Origin: Chiridota heheva
Taxonomy: Eukaryota > Echinodermata > Holothuroidea > Apodida > Chiridotidae
Direction: 5' to 3'
DNA length: 64,000 nucleotides
Assembly: GCA_020152595.1 (NCBI GenBank)
Contig: JAIGNY010004092.1
Span: 225,001-289,000, forward strand
Part shown: one piece after another, positions 1-12,189 of the stretch
How positions within the stretch are numbered: the stretch's first letter is position 1
Layout of the letters: each line of letters starts with the position of its first letter
The notes under the pieces: model-generated
Database searches by the model: none
Seen by the model: only the letters and a program-made list of their open reading frames with translations
Told to the model about the DNA's origin: nothing
Program-made: the position numbers and the translations under genes

Positions 1-115
1 TGAGTTTTATTACTTTTTTGACATATTCCATGGTTTATAAGCCACAAAATTGCAGGACAAAATATGATAGAATACATAAAGACTTTGAGGAATCTGAGGC
101 TATGACACCCCAGCC
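1..115. repeat. Fragment of long-arm foldback element
   Basis: The first bases of the window match one arm of the foldback family seen complete at 34901-37191 and 51270-52082. Shared landmarks are a motif meaning 'ccatggttt-taagccacaaaat' followed by 'ggacaaaatatgatagaatacat' and 'gaggaatctgaggctatgac'. Only an inner part of the arm is present, so this is a truncated copy or one cut by the window edge. Confidence 0.7.
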
Positions 116-201
116 TTCATATTAGATTATGTAAATTGCTAAATAAAACACTGCTTATAAGATGTCTCAATATGCCATCATCAGGATCAGCAATTTTCCT
201 C

Positions 202-962
202 TCATAATATTATTGATTTTCCTTCCAAATGGTTTGATTTGTCAACTTCTTGATATAGGCTGTTTAAGTACTGGAACTTGCCTGATTCTCCCGATGGGAG
301 AGTTGATATCCGTCTGGTTTCGAGCATGGTGTCAGCATTTTCAATAATGCTGGGCTAAGTGAGTCTTGCCTTGATGCAAAGTAAGATGATGCTGATTAAA
401 ATGATGAGTTGTCCAACAAGAGCAATAGGAAGGAATATAAACAACAGATTTATTCCTTTTGCGATAGACTTGTCATTGCATTCATATCTTTACTTGTGTT
501 TGGTGTGGCAGTCAGATCCATCAATGATTTTGTTTAACATCAACAGCAGATTTAAGTAGATATTTAGCAGCATCTGTGATTATTGTTCCCATCTCGGATC
601 TTGCTGTAGCATCAGTATAGTCGACTGGTTTTTACAAATGTCCTCTTGGGCAATTTTAAACATTCCATCTTCAGACTGAGCTGTGCATGTTATTGAAGTA
701 TCAATGTCATTGCTGCAAATTAGTATGTTTTGTTTTGCTCCGGTAACTGAAAACAAAATTGAACTTTTAATTCTATTAATGGTATTAAATGATCACCAAT
801 TCTAAATAAATCAGTTGATACTTGAGCTCCATCTATGTCGCAAGTGTATGTCACAAACTCAGTTCCATCCATAACAAATTCTTCTCTTTCGATCTCAAGG
901 GCCAATGATTTCACTGATAACAAGAGAATCATCAGAAAGAGGCAGGAAAAAAAGACAGCCAT
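202..962 (-). pseudogene. Decayed copy of the four-cysteine membrane receptor family (locus A)
   Basis: The minus strand from 962 encodes an intact start: an ATG, a signal peptide (MAVFFSCLFLMILLLSVKS) and the start of the family ectodomain with its YTC-x-IDGAQ motif. After about 68 codons the frame breaks in a T-run near 750. The next frame then carries the KQNI-x-IC second cysteine, a third cysteine and the 'EDICKNQST' fourth-cysteine motif. Another shift follows, then a transmembrane segment (about 360-440) ending at an in-frame TAG. Beyond that stop the same frame holds a tail with YLNSLYQEVDKS, matching the YQELDQS motif of the locus at 27884-28689. With at least two shifts and one stop it is most likely a pseudogene. 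The whole architecture remains readable and agrees with its intact paralogue at 10928-11875. Product and function are unknown. Confidence 0.75.
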
Positions 963-1175
963 TTACTGTTTTCTTAAATTGTAATATGAACAAAACTGAT
1001 AATTTTAAAAGTTGAAAAGCTGTTTGAATTGTCTTGGGTTTCTCTGCAATATGATCAATTCACAATATGAGACATGAAACAACTCCTATGGAAAAAGTGT
1101 AATCTGACACAAACAGTTTGGTGCACAATGCATGGTCTTGGACATTTGTCAATATGAATATGAAAGTGACTTTAT
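963..1175 (-). other. 5' flank of locus A shared with locus C
   Basis: Bases just upstream of the locus A start resemble the sequence upstream of the locus at 19362-20341: an 'acacaaacagttt' motif followed by 'gaatatgaaaatgac' occurs at about 1110-1170 and 20512-20580. Similarity stops near 1175 and resumes near 6320, so roughly 5 kb was probably inserted here after the duplication. No promoter motif is identified. Confidence 0.5.
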
Positions 1176-2869
1176 TATCAATTACTTTTTTCTCTTAATA
1201 GTCACTAAAGTTTGGTTTAAAGTATGAAACAATTATATTTAGCTCTTACCACATGGTGCTTTGTATATAATTTAACATGGATGTATCGCGCTGAGGTAAA
1301 ATGGTTACATCAAAGCAATAAAAGCAAGTTGATTAATTTTGAAAGAACGGGAAATATAAAACATTTTATATATAGTAGCGAAAGTTACGACGAACTATAG
1401 TCTTTGTATTTTTTGTCAAGTCGCCTTGGGTGGGTGGGGCATTGAATTATAAAAGATAATTAATTCAGTAATTAAATGGTAATTTATTTCTGATGGCTTA
1501 GAACATGTCAAGCTTGTGAACGGAGGGGATTGTAGGAATTATGCCTGAGCATATTGAACGAAGCATTTGTGGTCATGCAGAAATTCTTATATTTATTATC
1601 CTTTCAGTAGAAATTTAACGTTTTTCTATATTCCAGGAATCAGTGTGTAAATGACAATTTTTCGATACTGTCATTGCACGCAATTCAGAATGCACCTCTC
1701 AGTATAAGATGTATACATTATGAAAAAGTTACACAACAAGCAGTTTTTGCAATTTAGTAAGTTTCAGTTCACGGTTATCCACAATATAAAAAAACTAAAA
1801 GACTAAGTGACATCAACCTTTTAAAATATTTGTGGATAACAGGTCATGGGTGTGGAGAATAAACATTATATAACTTTTAAACTGTTTACGTTTGAGAGAA
1901 GGATTGTACATTGAAAACACTGCAGGTAATTGTGTCATTGTTGTTTTGGAATTTGTATACTACTTTCGCAATCGTTAAACATTCCAAACATTTTCAATCT
2001 TACCTGATATACATCCGATGTAGTATTTCTAACATAGTTCCTCTCCCACACACACCTTTGAGTGGCTATCACACCTTCATACTAACCGCGGGATAAATTG
2101 CAAAGATTCCACTTAATTGATACTATTCCCCCTCCACTGCCCCCTCCAAAATATAATTGTCAGATAATTAAGAAAGAAATGACATCACATAAACCCGAAA
2201 CAGTCAAATGTGATATAGTCAAAGTGTATTATATATGTCAATGTATTTCAGTGGTATTACCATAATTCTAACGCGATAGCTAAATATTGACAACCATATC
2301 AACAACTTACATACATCTTTCTCATGTAGCATTGTTTGACCCCCCTTCCCCCTCCACCCACAATTACCATCAGAGTATTAATCTTTAAAAGTAATAGGAA
2401 ATATAGTCCAGACAACCCCCTTCCCGCCCACCCTTTGTCCACCCTCCCTTGGGAACCCCCCTTCCCGCCCACCCTTTGTCCACCCTCCCTTGGGAACCAT
2501 CCCTTGGGAACCACTTATACTGCAAGAAATTACCAAATGAGTGAAATTGCCATATGTTGTTGTAGTCTATATTTCAATCCTTTCTATCTTTATATTTTTC
2601 AACAATATACAAGAACATAGAAAATCAATCAACAGGAACTACATTCCTGGAACACAACACTCATCATTTTAATATCACACGGAAACTTAAACTCTTCTAC
2701 TCTGCATTATTTTTCCATTTTCAGATATACCTGTGATAATCCCGTCAATTCAGACAATTTTGGACAAAATTGTTGTCACACTTTTCCCTTTGTACCCCAT
2801 TTCAATGTTGCTTGAAAAGAAAGTGTCCTGGGATGATCCTGTATTTAACTTTTAGGCACATGCCCAGGA
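1176..2869. other. Non-coding stretch, no gene seen
   Basis: No convincing coding region or RNA gene was seen. The only structure is a two-copy tandem repeat of 41 bp, rich in CCCACC and CCCTTGGG, at about 2416-2498. Open frames over it are a by-product of its C-rich composition. Confidence 0.6.
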
Positions 2870-3230
2870 AAGCACACGTAAGTTACATTGTTTCCAGTGT
2901 GGACCCAATGAATTTGCCAGGATGGAAAGTGGATGAACGCTGGGTTAACACCCTGCTCTTTACGAGTGTTCAGAGAACCAAGCAGGGGGTAAAACTCCTA
3001 CTATCAGCTCCAAAGGATGGTGAGCGCCACCCAACCATTGGCTACTTTTCACAAAGTTCAGGTGGGGGAGAAGGTGTGATGCAGAAGACAACCTCTGCAC
3101 TTAATGTCAACATATATCATTCTGCATATCTGTGGAAAAATCGCTGGTTAAATCGCCTTGGACTCTAACCGGGGACCTCCAGAATCTCAGCTATAAGCCC
3201 AGCCAACTGAGATTCCTACTTCCTTCAACT
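2870..3230 (-). mobile_element. tRNA-derived SINE, reverse orientation
   Basis: Read on the minus strand from about 3225, the sequence has a tRNA-like head. AATCTCAGTTGGCTGGGC resembles an A box, and GGAGGTCCCCGGTTAGAGTCC-like sequence resembles the T-arm/B box. It is followed by a body of about 280 bp. A 132-codon plus-strand frame (2770-3168) runs through this body but has no recognisable domain and is probably accidental. Target-site duplications were not identified, so the outer limits are approximate. Confidence 0.5.
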
Positions 3231-3289
3231 CAACGTTGTGGTGGGGTACAAGGGGCTTAAACACACAACAACTATTTTTGTCCAAGATT

Positions 3290-3555
3290 GTATCTACTGG
3301 CCTAGCTGACTTAATGCTTCCAGTGCTTTCATGAAAACTGTCAAAACATTTTAATTCCTTCACAAAGGTTTCATGAGTTCTCTACATTTACCCATGCCCC
3401 ATTTACTAAGTCTATGTACAGACTAGCGGACATGTATATGACTTGGGAAGTACCCCTAAGAGGTCATCCCCACCCCTTCTCATCCCCTCTCACCCCCACA
3501 CACGTACATACTTATAGAAAGCTTTACACCCCTGGTTCTCCTTGTTATTGACCCT
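3290..3555. repeat. First part of a dispersed repeat also at 6945-7345
   Basis: Shared with 6945-7345: 'ccagtgcttt' plus 'aattccttca', then 'gagttctctacat', 'ctatgtacagact', 'cctaagaggtca-cccacccc' and 'aagctttacacccctggt'. The second part of the same repeat appears at 5136-5372. This suggests one copy split by a later insertion holding the 17-bp minisatellite. Confidence 0.6.
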
Positions 3556-3903
3556 CAACAATTCCTGTTGCCATTGTTGCTCTGGCAATAAACAATTTAA
3601 TCATGGCAACCAAATAATTGAAAAAGGATGATTTTATTTGCCAGGGAAATAACACTTTATGTCTCACCTGGTGACTAAAATAAAAGTTTGTTTGAGTAAG
3701 AAATTAACTGAAAATATTAGCATGAAATACCTTTATTCTTCTGTTCTTTACGGTCCCAAAATTACTGGCAGTCTTAATCCCCAATTTTTACTTTGTTTTT
3801 TCCTCCACAAGCCTGATGGCGCCAATGCAATTTAAATACGATATCATAGAACTGAAGAACAGTATCATACAGACGTACGTATAAACCCGTTAGCCAGTTA
3901 GCG

Positions 3904-4808
3904 CATGTAATACATGCGGAGATGTAATACATGCGGAGATGTAATACATGCAGAGATGTAATACATGCAGAGATGTAATACATGCAGAGATGTAATACAT
4001 GCAGAGATGTAATACATGCAGAGATGTAATACATGCAGAGATGTAATACATGCAGAGCTGTAATACATGCAGAGATGTAATATATGCAGAGATGTAATGC
4101 ATGCAGAGATGTAATGCATGCAGAGATGTAATGCATGCAGAGATGTAATGCATGCAGAGATGTAATGCATGCAGAGATGTAATGCATGCAGAGATGTAAT
4201 GCATGCAGAGATGTAATGCATGCAGAGAGGTAATGCATGCAGAGAGGTAATGCATGCAGAGATGTAATGCATGCAGAGCTGTAATGCATGCAGAGCTGTA
4301 ATACATGCAGAGATGTAATGCATGCAGAGATGTAATGCATGCAGAGATGTAATGCATGCAGAGATGTAATGTGTGACAGAGATGTAATGTGTGCAGAGAT
4401 GTAATGCGTGACAGAGATGTAATGCGTGGCAGAGATGTAATGCGTGACAGAGATGTAATGCGTGGCAGAGATGTAATGCGTGACAGAGATGTAATGCATG
4501 CAGAGATGTAATGCATGCAGAGAGGTAATGCATGCAGAGAGGTAATGCATGCAGAGAGGTAATACATGCAGAGAGGTAATACATGCAGAGAGGTAATACA
4601 TGCAGAGAGGTAATACATGCAGAGAGGTAATACATGCAGAGAGGTAATACATGCAGAGAGGTAATACATGCAGAGAGATGCAGAGAGGTAATACACGCGG
4701 AGATGTAATACATGCGGAGATGTAATACATGCGGAGATGTAATACATGCGGAGATGTAATACATGCGGAGATGTATTACATGCGGAGATGTAATACATGG
4801 AGAGAGGT
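3904..4808. repeat. 17-bp minisatellite, about 53 units
   Basis: The unit is GAGATGTAATACATGCA. Variants have ATGCATGC instead of ATACATGC, GAGAGG instead of GAGATG, and an 18-bp form with GCGTGAC or GCGTGGC at about 4370-4495. Because 17 is not a multiple of 3 and the unit lacks minus-strand stops, all three minus frames stay open for about 290-320 codons, giving repetitive HYISACITSLHALHLC-like peptides. I treat these as artefacts and not as genes. Confidence 0.95.
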
Positions 4809-5135
4809 GCCTGAAAAAAAGTTATGATCATTTTCCAGAAGGAGAATGATCCTTATTGTTTGTTTTGCCATCAGTCTTATTGTTTGCTTTGCTATTCATA
4901 ACTGTTTTCTGCATTTTTGAAATTAAAAAAACTTATCATTAAAGTATGAAGTAAAATTATTCATGCAGGAAAACCATCAGGAAGAAGGGTTTATCATTCA
5001 AAATTATAATCTATAAACAGTTTCTTGTACTGGCGAGTTATTGAACTATTTTGGCGATCAAAATTTTGTGAATGAGGGAACATGGTTGCCAGTTTTTTCT
5101 GAGTTGGCAACCACAAAGCAAACACAATTGTTGAG

Positions 5136-5372
5136 GTTGTTTATTATTCATTTCTTTTTAAACTGGCATCGGTGTAATTGTTTGGCTATTTTACTTCAAA
5201 GTTTTCATCATAAAGTTGATAATAATTTTATTTACTTCTTGTCTTTCCACTATTACACAATCTATCAAAATTGTGGTGGGTTGTAATTTCTCATCTGTAA
5301 TCTAAAATCATAGACCTTAATCGTTGCACTTTTCACAAACAAAACTGGCAGTTGCTGTAGCCAGCATCTATA
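5136..5372. repeat. Second part of dispersed repeat (matches 7331-7575)
   Basis: Long similarity to 7331-7575, including 'ttcatttc-ttt-aaactggcatc', 'acacaatctatcaaaattgtgg', 'atagacctta' and 'actggcagttgctgtagcc'. Orientation is the same. No coding potential is seen. Confidence 0.7.
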
Positions 5373-6319
5373 TACCGTATATTCCCTAATAACTCCCCTC
5401 CCCCTTCCTTCTTCTAATAAACACCCCAGCATTTGACAAATCGCCCCAAAATTTCACTTGCCCATCAGGCAGACAACATGCATAGAAATGCTAACCTGGA
5501 AGCAAAGTCCCAAATCCACTTGTCGGACAATAATCACAATAATATTGGATGTTATGGTAAAATATTTCTTATGGCAATATTTACTGAAAATACTGTATAT
5601 GTATAAATAATAAAAGATTAACACTTACTAAAAAACTGTGGAAATTGTAATCCATATATCTTCTACAAATTAAAAGCATTGCAGGTTCCATAGAATTAAA
5701 AAAAGAAGCATAAAAGTTCAAAAAACTTTTTCCTAAACAAATGGCATGGCAAAGGCAGGTCAAATTCACCATGTAACAGTACAGAATATACAGCGTTTGG
5801 TATTCCTGTACGATACAGTATATGTAAATGGAAGGGGTATTGGACCCATTGTGTGTGGTGCATTATATAAATGTGCATCAGATTTTTTACGCGAGATATG
5901 CTTGGTTGAAAGGAGCAAGCCTCGCTAGCAAAACAGCATACATACATTAATGTTCAACCAGCTTCTGTACGTGGCCATATCTGTTATTATATGTTTTGTG
6001 TGTGCGATATATTTTACGTCTGATGTATAGGTGCATGTAGGATGTTGTTATGGCAAGATTCAAGATCATTTCGTAATATCAAAATATTTTGGCTTCCAAA
6101 TAAATGGAATATAAGTCTGATTTAAGTTATTTTCTGGCCATTTCCATCAGATATATTGTAGTAAGTATAATCTGTGTAATGAATTAAGTTTTTAAAGAGA
6201 AATTCTTTCTATTAGTTTGGATCATTTTATGGTTGCCCGGCGGGCATATCAACTTGTAAATCAACTTGCCCGGACATAATTATAAGTTGCTCCGTGCGTC
6301 CAGAAATGGCAATTTGATA
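5373..6319. other. Non-coding stretch, nothing recognised
   Basis: Several short open frames overlap on both strands at 5580-5950, but none has a recognisable domain or splice context. No RNA gene or repeat with a second copy in the window was noticed. Confidence 0.5.
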
Positions 6320-6800
6320 TTGAAGAATATGCTCAAAGTGTTCCCTGCACTATGGTAGAACAGAACTGTACAAGTCACGTTCATCTTTGTGCCAGTTTGT
6401 TTCTATTCCTCCCTATGTCCTTGCGAACGTTGCTAAGCGTTTTCAAAGTGTTATGGGTACACAAAATTCCAAAATATTGGGATAAAATGCTAGAAAATCT
6501 GCTGACAACATTATTCATTACTTTTTGTGTGCACAAATGCATTGTGTCAAATAGATATAGTTCAGTAGTAATGTTTATTCAAAGCTGTTTTAACTGCCTA
6601 TCATATAGGCCAAGACATGTTTGGTAATTCTGATGCAGATCTGGTTTGCTTGTACGGCTTCTGTGCTATGGAACTTCATATATTTGTATTATTTCATTTG
6701 TTTGCATTGCATTGTCAATGCATGAAAGAAAAGACACTGTTCAAATTGAGGAAGCAGATGCAACGTATGTTACAATGTATGAACAGGATTTAGCATTAAT
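6320..6800 (-). other. Displaced upstream flank of locus A
   Basis: This block resembles the region upstream of locus C (about 20765-21340). Shared strings include 'tcctgcactatgg', 'gttttcaaagtgtta-gggt', 'cacaaaattccaaaata', 'aactgccta' and 'atttgtttgcatt' followed by 'aaaga-actttgttca-a-tgaggaa'. It looks like the distal part of the duplicated receptor block, separated from locus A by inserted repeats. Short open frames inside it are not supported as genes. Confidence 0.55.
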
Positions 6801-6944
6801 TGTATGTGCCCCATTGCATCAAATCAAACTAGAAATATAACACAAGGGTATATGAAGAATCTGTCCAAGATTCAAGGCACTTCAAGATTGGACTATAGTG
6901 TCCCCTCTTGAAGTGCGTTTCCCATTGTGAAAATTTCTGGCTGC

Positions 6945-7575
6945 TGGCCTAAATTAATTCTTCCAGTGCTTTATGAAGACTTCCATAACAAAATAATTCC
7001 TTCAAATAGGAGGGAGTTGTTAGTCTCTCAGCTTTCCTTCTAGTTATTTCCTTGCTTTACAGGATTATATGATTGATATGTTATCTTTTAAATCACAAAA
7101 TGCTTACCTGGCAAAGTTGCAAACATACTCCAGGTGGTTGGTTACATGAGTTCTCTACATAGGTGAAGGAACTGGGGGCCAAGGGACACGATCCCCCTCA
7201 CTAATTTTATCTATAGACTGGGGGTACATGTTTATGACTAAGAAGTGCCACCTAAGAGGTCACCCCACCCCCTTGCCCCCCCCCCCCCCCCCCCTCACAC
7301 ACACACACTTTTATAAGCTTTACACCCTTGGTCCTCTTTGTCATTCATTTCCTTTAAAACTGGCATCAGCATTGTTTAAGCATTTTACTTTAGAGTTTCC
7401 ATCAGAAAGTATAATATAACATATGTACTTCTTGTCCCTCCACTTACACAATCTATCAAAATTGTGGTCTAGTTTTCCAGGTTGTGATTTCCCATCTGCA
7501 ATCTCAAATTATAGACCTTAAACATTGTGCATTTGACACACAAGACTGGCAGTTGCTGTAGCCTGCATCATAAAG
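6945..7575. repeat. Uninterrupted copy of the dispersed repeat
   Basis: This contains, in order, the sequences found separately at 3290-3555 and 5136-5372. A C-homopolymer and a short CACACA tract lie at about 7275-7310. It serves as the reference for the disrupted copy. Confidence 0.65.
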
Positions 7576-8236
7576 CCTGACGTCAATACTCCATAAAGGG
7601 TCAACCCTGCCGAGTTCCCATAAGGGAGAATCGTGAACAAACAAATATGGAGAAAATGCCAAAAGTATGTGGACAATTAAATACCAGTGAATTATGTTGA
7701 TAACTGGAATTACACAAGCATCCTTTGTGTCTTTTGCTAAATGTGTGTTGGAGGAGGAGGCTTATCCATTTACAGGAAAAACCAGAGTCATCCATAATGG
7801 ATGATTTCCTCCCAACTTTTTTGAGAAGATTTCGAGGAAGAATAATAGAGAGTACATAGAGTTCTCCACTCTCCACACTAGCAATCAACTTATGAAAATG
7901 TAATGGTATTTCTTATAGTAACGTTGTTAATCATATGCATATGTGGGATTACAAATGGACATCACCCCACTTTTTCTTTCTTTTTTTTTTTTTAATGATT
8001 TTTTATCTTTTGTAGGCAATTTCTTCTCTCTTGATTTTGTAATTATGCTCCCTTAATTTTGACTTTGTGACTACCTCCCCACACATGCACCCACCCACAC
8101 ACACTTTTTGGGGCAAACCCTGTCCATGACCATATAAATTTATTTTGCTCCTCATACAAGCAACATTGACAAATCACTTAGACCAATTTAAGGCAATCGG
8201 CTAAAACTCATGAAGTTGAAGATTTTCTTTCTTTAT
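7576..8236. other. Non-coding stretch, nothing recognised
   Basis: A 95-codon minus frame at 7601-7888 has no recognisable domain. A poly-T run lies near 7980. No gene is called. Confidence 0.5.
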
Positions 8237-8242
8237 GCATGT

Positions 8243-8538
8243 GTTTGCAATTCGTGCAGTATGTTTTTGCAATTCAAGCAGTGTGTTTTGGCAATTCATG
8301 CAGTATGTTTTTGCAATTCATGCAGTATGTTTTGGCAATACATGCAGTATGTTTGGCAATTCATGCAGTATGTTTTGGCAATTCATGCAGTATGTTTTTG
8401 CAGTTCATGCAGTATGTTTTGGCAATTCATGCAGTATATTTTTGCAATTCATGCAGTATGTTTTGCCAATTCATGCAGTATGTTTGGCAATTCATGCAGT
8501 ATGTTTTGGCAATTCATGCAGTATGTTTTGGCAATTAT
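8243..8538. repeat. 22-bp minisatellite, about 13 units
   Basis: The unit is TTCATGCAGTATGTTTTGGCAA, with 21-bp (GTTTGGC) and TTTTTGC variants. All three plus frames remain open across it, giving Cys/Gln/Phe-rich repeated peptides (NSCSMFWQFMQY). As with the 17-bp array, these are composition artefacts. Confidence 0.93.
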
Positions 8539-8791
8539 GAATTGGGATAAAATTATGGTGGGCTTAAAACTTGCTGCTGGTACTTTTAAGATTTCTTGCA
8601 TTACACAGGAATATATTTGCCACTGAATTGCCTTCAAAGTGACAACTTTTAGTATTTTTGTGTTGCTTTAGAAGGATACGGTGTCTAATAGCCAGGTTTC
8701 AGTTAAATTCTTTCGACATTTGTGAGAATTTACCCCAAAATTAAACAAATTTAAAAAATGGGGGAATATGGATAGAAGAACAAACACAAGA

Positions 8792-9488
<697 letters not shown>

Positions 9489-9582
9489 AATCTGAATCTG
9501 AATAGTTAATCGGCAAAAATCCTTCAAGAGGACATGAACGCCAACCGAGCGTAAAAAGTATGAGTAAAAATAATATAAAAAA

Positions 9583-9585
<3 letters not shown>

Positions 9586-9629
<44 letters not shown>

Positions 9630-9687
9630 AATATATGTGTATATATATATATATATATGTGTGTGTATATATATATATATATATATG
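9586..9687. repeat. TA/TG microsatellite
   Basis: Nearly pure TA repeats with short GTGTGT interruptions. They are separated from the preceding compound array by about 95 bp of unique sequence that begins with a CTGAAT direct repeat. Confidence 0.95.
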
Positions 9688-10850
9688 CTGTATTACATAA
9701 CATTCATGGGTGTCTTTCACTTTAACCAGTTTCTGTATGCTGACATTGTGTGATTGCTGTTGATTACTGATCTGCGGCCTCACGAAGGTTATGGTTTTCC
9801 ATATGCACCCCATTAGAGATCAACAACAAATATTTCTGCCGGAACTTTACACAATTGTAATACAGCTTCTTGAGAATATTCTTCACTAAAATATTTTAAA
9901 AAATGTATCACTAGGTTCACAATAGATTTATTGTTTATCTACAAAATTGTTCCATTTAAAACTTACTTGGAAATGGTAGAATATATCTATTTTCTGTGAG
10001 TCTTCTGTTCGCAATGTGAACAGCTATTCACCCATTACTTTTAGAGCAGAACTAAATTTTGTTTAGTATTCATGAGGTTAAAGGTTTGATAAAAATGTTT
10101 ACTTGTTACTTGAATCTATCTAAATATACATGAGTTGTAAGCCAATCAGCTCTATGACAACTATTATGATGTCAACATAAACAATACGTGTGACAGAAAC
10201 TTCGTAGTGACTAGGAAAAACTTTTTCAGTAATACAAACATAAAGGGTCTTATTTTGTCTCTTTGAGCACTAAAACAACTTCAAAGAACTACGTATAAGA
10301 ATTAAAGCAAAAATGTACATATAATATGGTAAGATAGCAAATTTGGAGTGAATTTCGCCCCATTGACCACTAAGTTTGGTAGCCTAACGTTCAACACACC
10401 TTCACCTTTATGTATGGCAGTATGGAAAGTGTAATAACCCACTGTACACGCCACCAGTATGTCAAAGAGTATATTGTGGGATATGATTAATGCTACAGTC
10501 TGCCTATATGCTGTACAGCCATCTTGGATAGAAATGAATGTTTACAAAGGAATCATTAGTGTACAGCAAACACTGATTGCATTCACTTGGAATCATATGT
10601 TGTTGTTTGTTTTGTTTTGTTGTTTTTTTCTTCCAAATATTATCAGCAAGTTTCATTTCAGACAAGTACTTTCAGATTAAAACATTCAAGGCGAAACCTA
10701 ATTTTGGTGTTATAAGAAATACAAAAGAACGTGGATCTTAGTATACATTATACGATCTATGAAGGCAGCCATTTTAACTTCATAGTGATAAAAGTTTTAT
10801 CATGTTGATGAAATTTGTACTAAGAATATACAAAGATATTTTTCTGAGCG
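9688..10850. other. Non-coding stretch downstream of locus B
   Basis: No coding region or structural RNA recognised. A 73-codon plus frame at 10459-10680 has no domain. The last part, about 10850-10927, is the 3' flank of the receptor gene and is shared with the flanks near 18190 and 19290 ('gtgagttcttcag', 'ttcaaa-atgcattcaaaagaaatg'). Confidence 0.5.
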
Positions 10851-10927
10851 GTGAAAGATGACCAATTTTTGTGAGTTCTTCAGCGTGACAGACATCATTT
10901 TTCAAACATGCATTCAAAAGAAATGAG

Positions 10928-11875
10928 TCATGTTGTGTTTATATTCTCATCCTTCCCTGTGCAGGGGTCATAGACAATATTATACTCCTGAACACTATCA
11001 TCACCTGCTGTCTGATTATCTTTTGTATCACCAACTGCTCTTGATTCTTGCACATCACCATCTTCTCTCTCTATATGCACGCTTTCATAGAATTGCTTCT
11101 TAGACATTATTACAGAACTATCTTCATGTTGTGAACATGTTTTGCCATTTCCAACTTCATTTGAATTGAAAGTTTTATTTTCAAAGACACATTCCCTGTT
11201 AGCCTGAAGGTGTGGTTTATCACCTTCCGCAAACAAGCCACCTACATGTATGTAGTGACTAATAGCTGTGCTGGCGGACCTTTCAGACGGTTGACTCTGT
11301 TGATGGTGTGTGAAGGAGAAGCTGGGATTTTTTGTTTTGGAGTATATGCAGCAAATGATAACACACAGGGTTGTAATAATTACGAAACCAGCAAGAATAA
11401 TGAGAAGCAGGGTGCTCCCTAGTGTCGTTGATACTGATTTCGTCACTCTATCTCTTTTGTGATTCATATCAGACATCATGCCTGAGGGAGCTGAAATTGT
11501 GGGAGTTGTATTCACTGATTTTGTTGTATCGTCAGTAGTTGATCGGTTTTTACAGACATCTTCCTCAGCAGTTTTAAGCATTTTAACATCAAGTTGATAG
11601 AAACCACATGTTATTGTAGTAATTGTGTCATTACTACAAAATGGTATATTTTGCTTCGCTATAATGGCTATAAATGGTTGTAAACTAGCTAATAATGGTT
11701 GTAAATCATCCCCAATGTCAAACAAGCCACCTGATGCTTGAGCTCCATCTATGTAGCAAGTGTATGTAACTGTTCCATTCATAACAAATTTTTCTGTTTT
11801 GAACTCAATTGTTGCTGATTTTGCTGGCAGTAAAAGAGCAGTCATTGAAATTATGCAGAAGAAAAAGACAGGCAT
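10928..11875 (-). CDS. Intact four-cysteine type I membrane protein with tyrosine-motif tail (locus B)
   Basis: Single-exon frame of 315 codons from ATG at 11875 to a stop at 10928. Residues 1-20 form a signal peptide ending AKS. The ectodomain has cysteines at 40, 80, 90 and 108 (39 residues between the first two), a YTCYIDG motif, an IGDDL motif at 54-58, an IPFC motif and Asn-X-Ser/Thr sites at 33, 82, 110 and 122. A Thr/Ser-rich stalk (about 112-152) leads to a transmembrane helix at about 154-178 with juxtamembrane cysteines. The tail of about 135 residues has tyrosines in SHYIHV (Tyr208, an ITIM-like spacing), FYESV (263), EYNIV (298) and VYDP (302). The layout suggests a surface receptor signalling through tyrosine phosphorylation, which is inference. 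I do not recognise the ectodomain, and no known family name can be given. Five further loci and a fragment of the same family lie on the same strand. Confidence 0.87.
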   Translation of the reverse strand: MPVFFFCIISMTALLLPAKSATIEFKTEKFVMNGTVTYTCYIDGAQASGGLFDIGDDLQPLLASLQPFIAIIAKQNIPFCSNDTITTITCGFYQLDVKMLKTAEEDVCKNRSTTDDTTKSVNTTPTISAPSGMMSDMNHKRDRVTKSVSTTLGSTLLLIILAGFVIITTLCVIICCIYSKTKNPSFSFTHHQQSQPSERSASTAISHYIHVGGLFAEGDKPHLQANRECVFENKTFNSNEVGNGKTCSQHEDSSVIMSKKQFYESVHIEREDGDVQESRAVGDTKDNQTAGDDSVQEYNIVYDPCTGKDENINTT

Positions 11876-11982
11876 GGTTTCTTTAACTCGTGTAACTTCT
11901 ACACGGTGGAGTAAGTGAGAGTATTATTGGCAGCTAGTTTACTCAATCCAAAGTATCATTTTATGTGAGTTTTGAATTGCTT

Positions 11983-12036
11983 ACTGTATTACTATGATCC
12001 ACTGTATTATTATGATCCACTGTATTATTATGATCC
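11983..12036. repeat. Three 18-bp direct repeats upstream of locus B
   Basis: The unit ACTGTATTATTATGATCC is repeated three times head to tail, the first with one substitution. It lies about 110-160 bp upstream of the locus B start codon and could affect the promoter, but no known factor site is claimed. Confidence 0.9.
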
Positions 12037-12189
12037 ACATGGTACATGAAAAATACTCGTGAAACTGGGTTTGATGGAAATAAACACTCCTGGTTATTTG
12101 TTATATAACTAATTGTTAAACATGTGACTGTAAAAATGACATTAATGATGAATTTCTAATAAATGATTTTTTCTTTCAAAATTCCTTTT

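Noticed and set aside
2770-3168. 132-codon plus-strand frame as a gene
   Set aside because: It covers the body of a reverse-oriented SINE, has no recognisable domain, and its end runs into the tRNA-like head.
3774-4831. Three overlapping minus-strand frames of 288-318 codons with HYISACITSLHALHLC repeats
   Set aside because: They are the same 17-bp repeat read in three frames. All frames are open only because the unit lacks stops, and no gene structure surrounds them.
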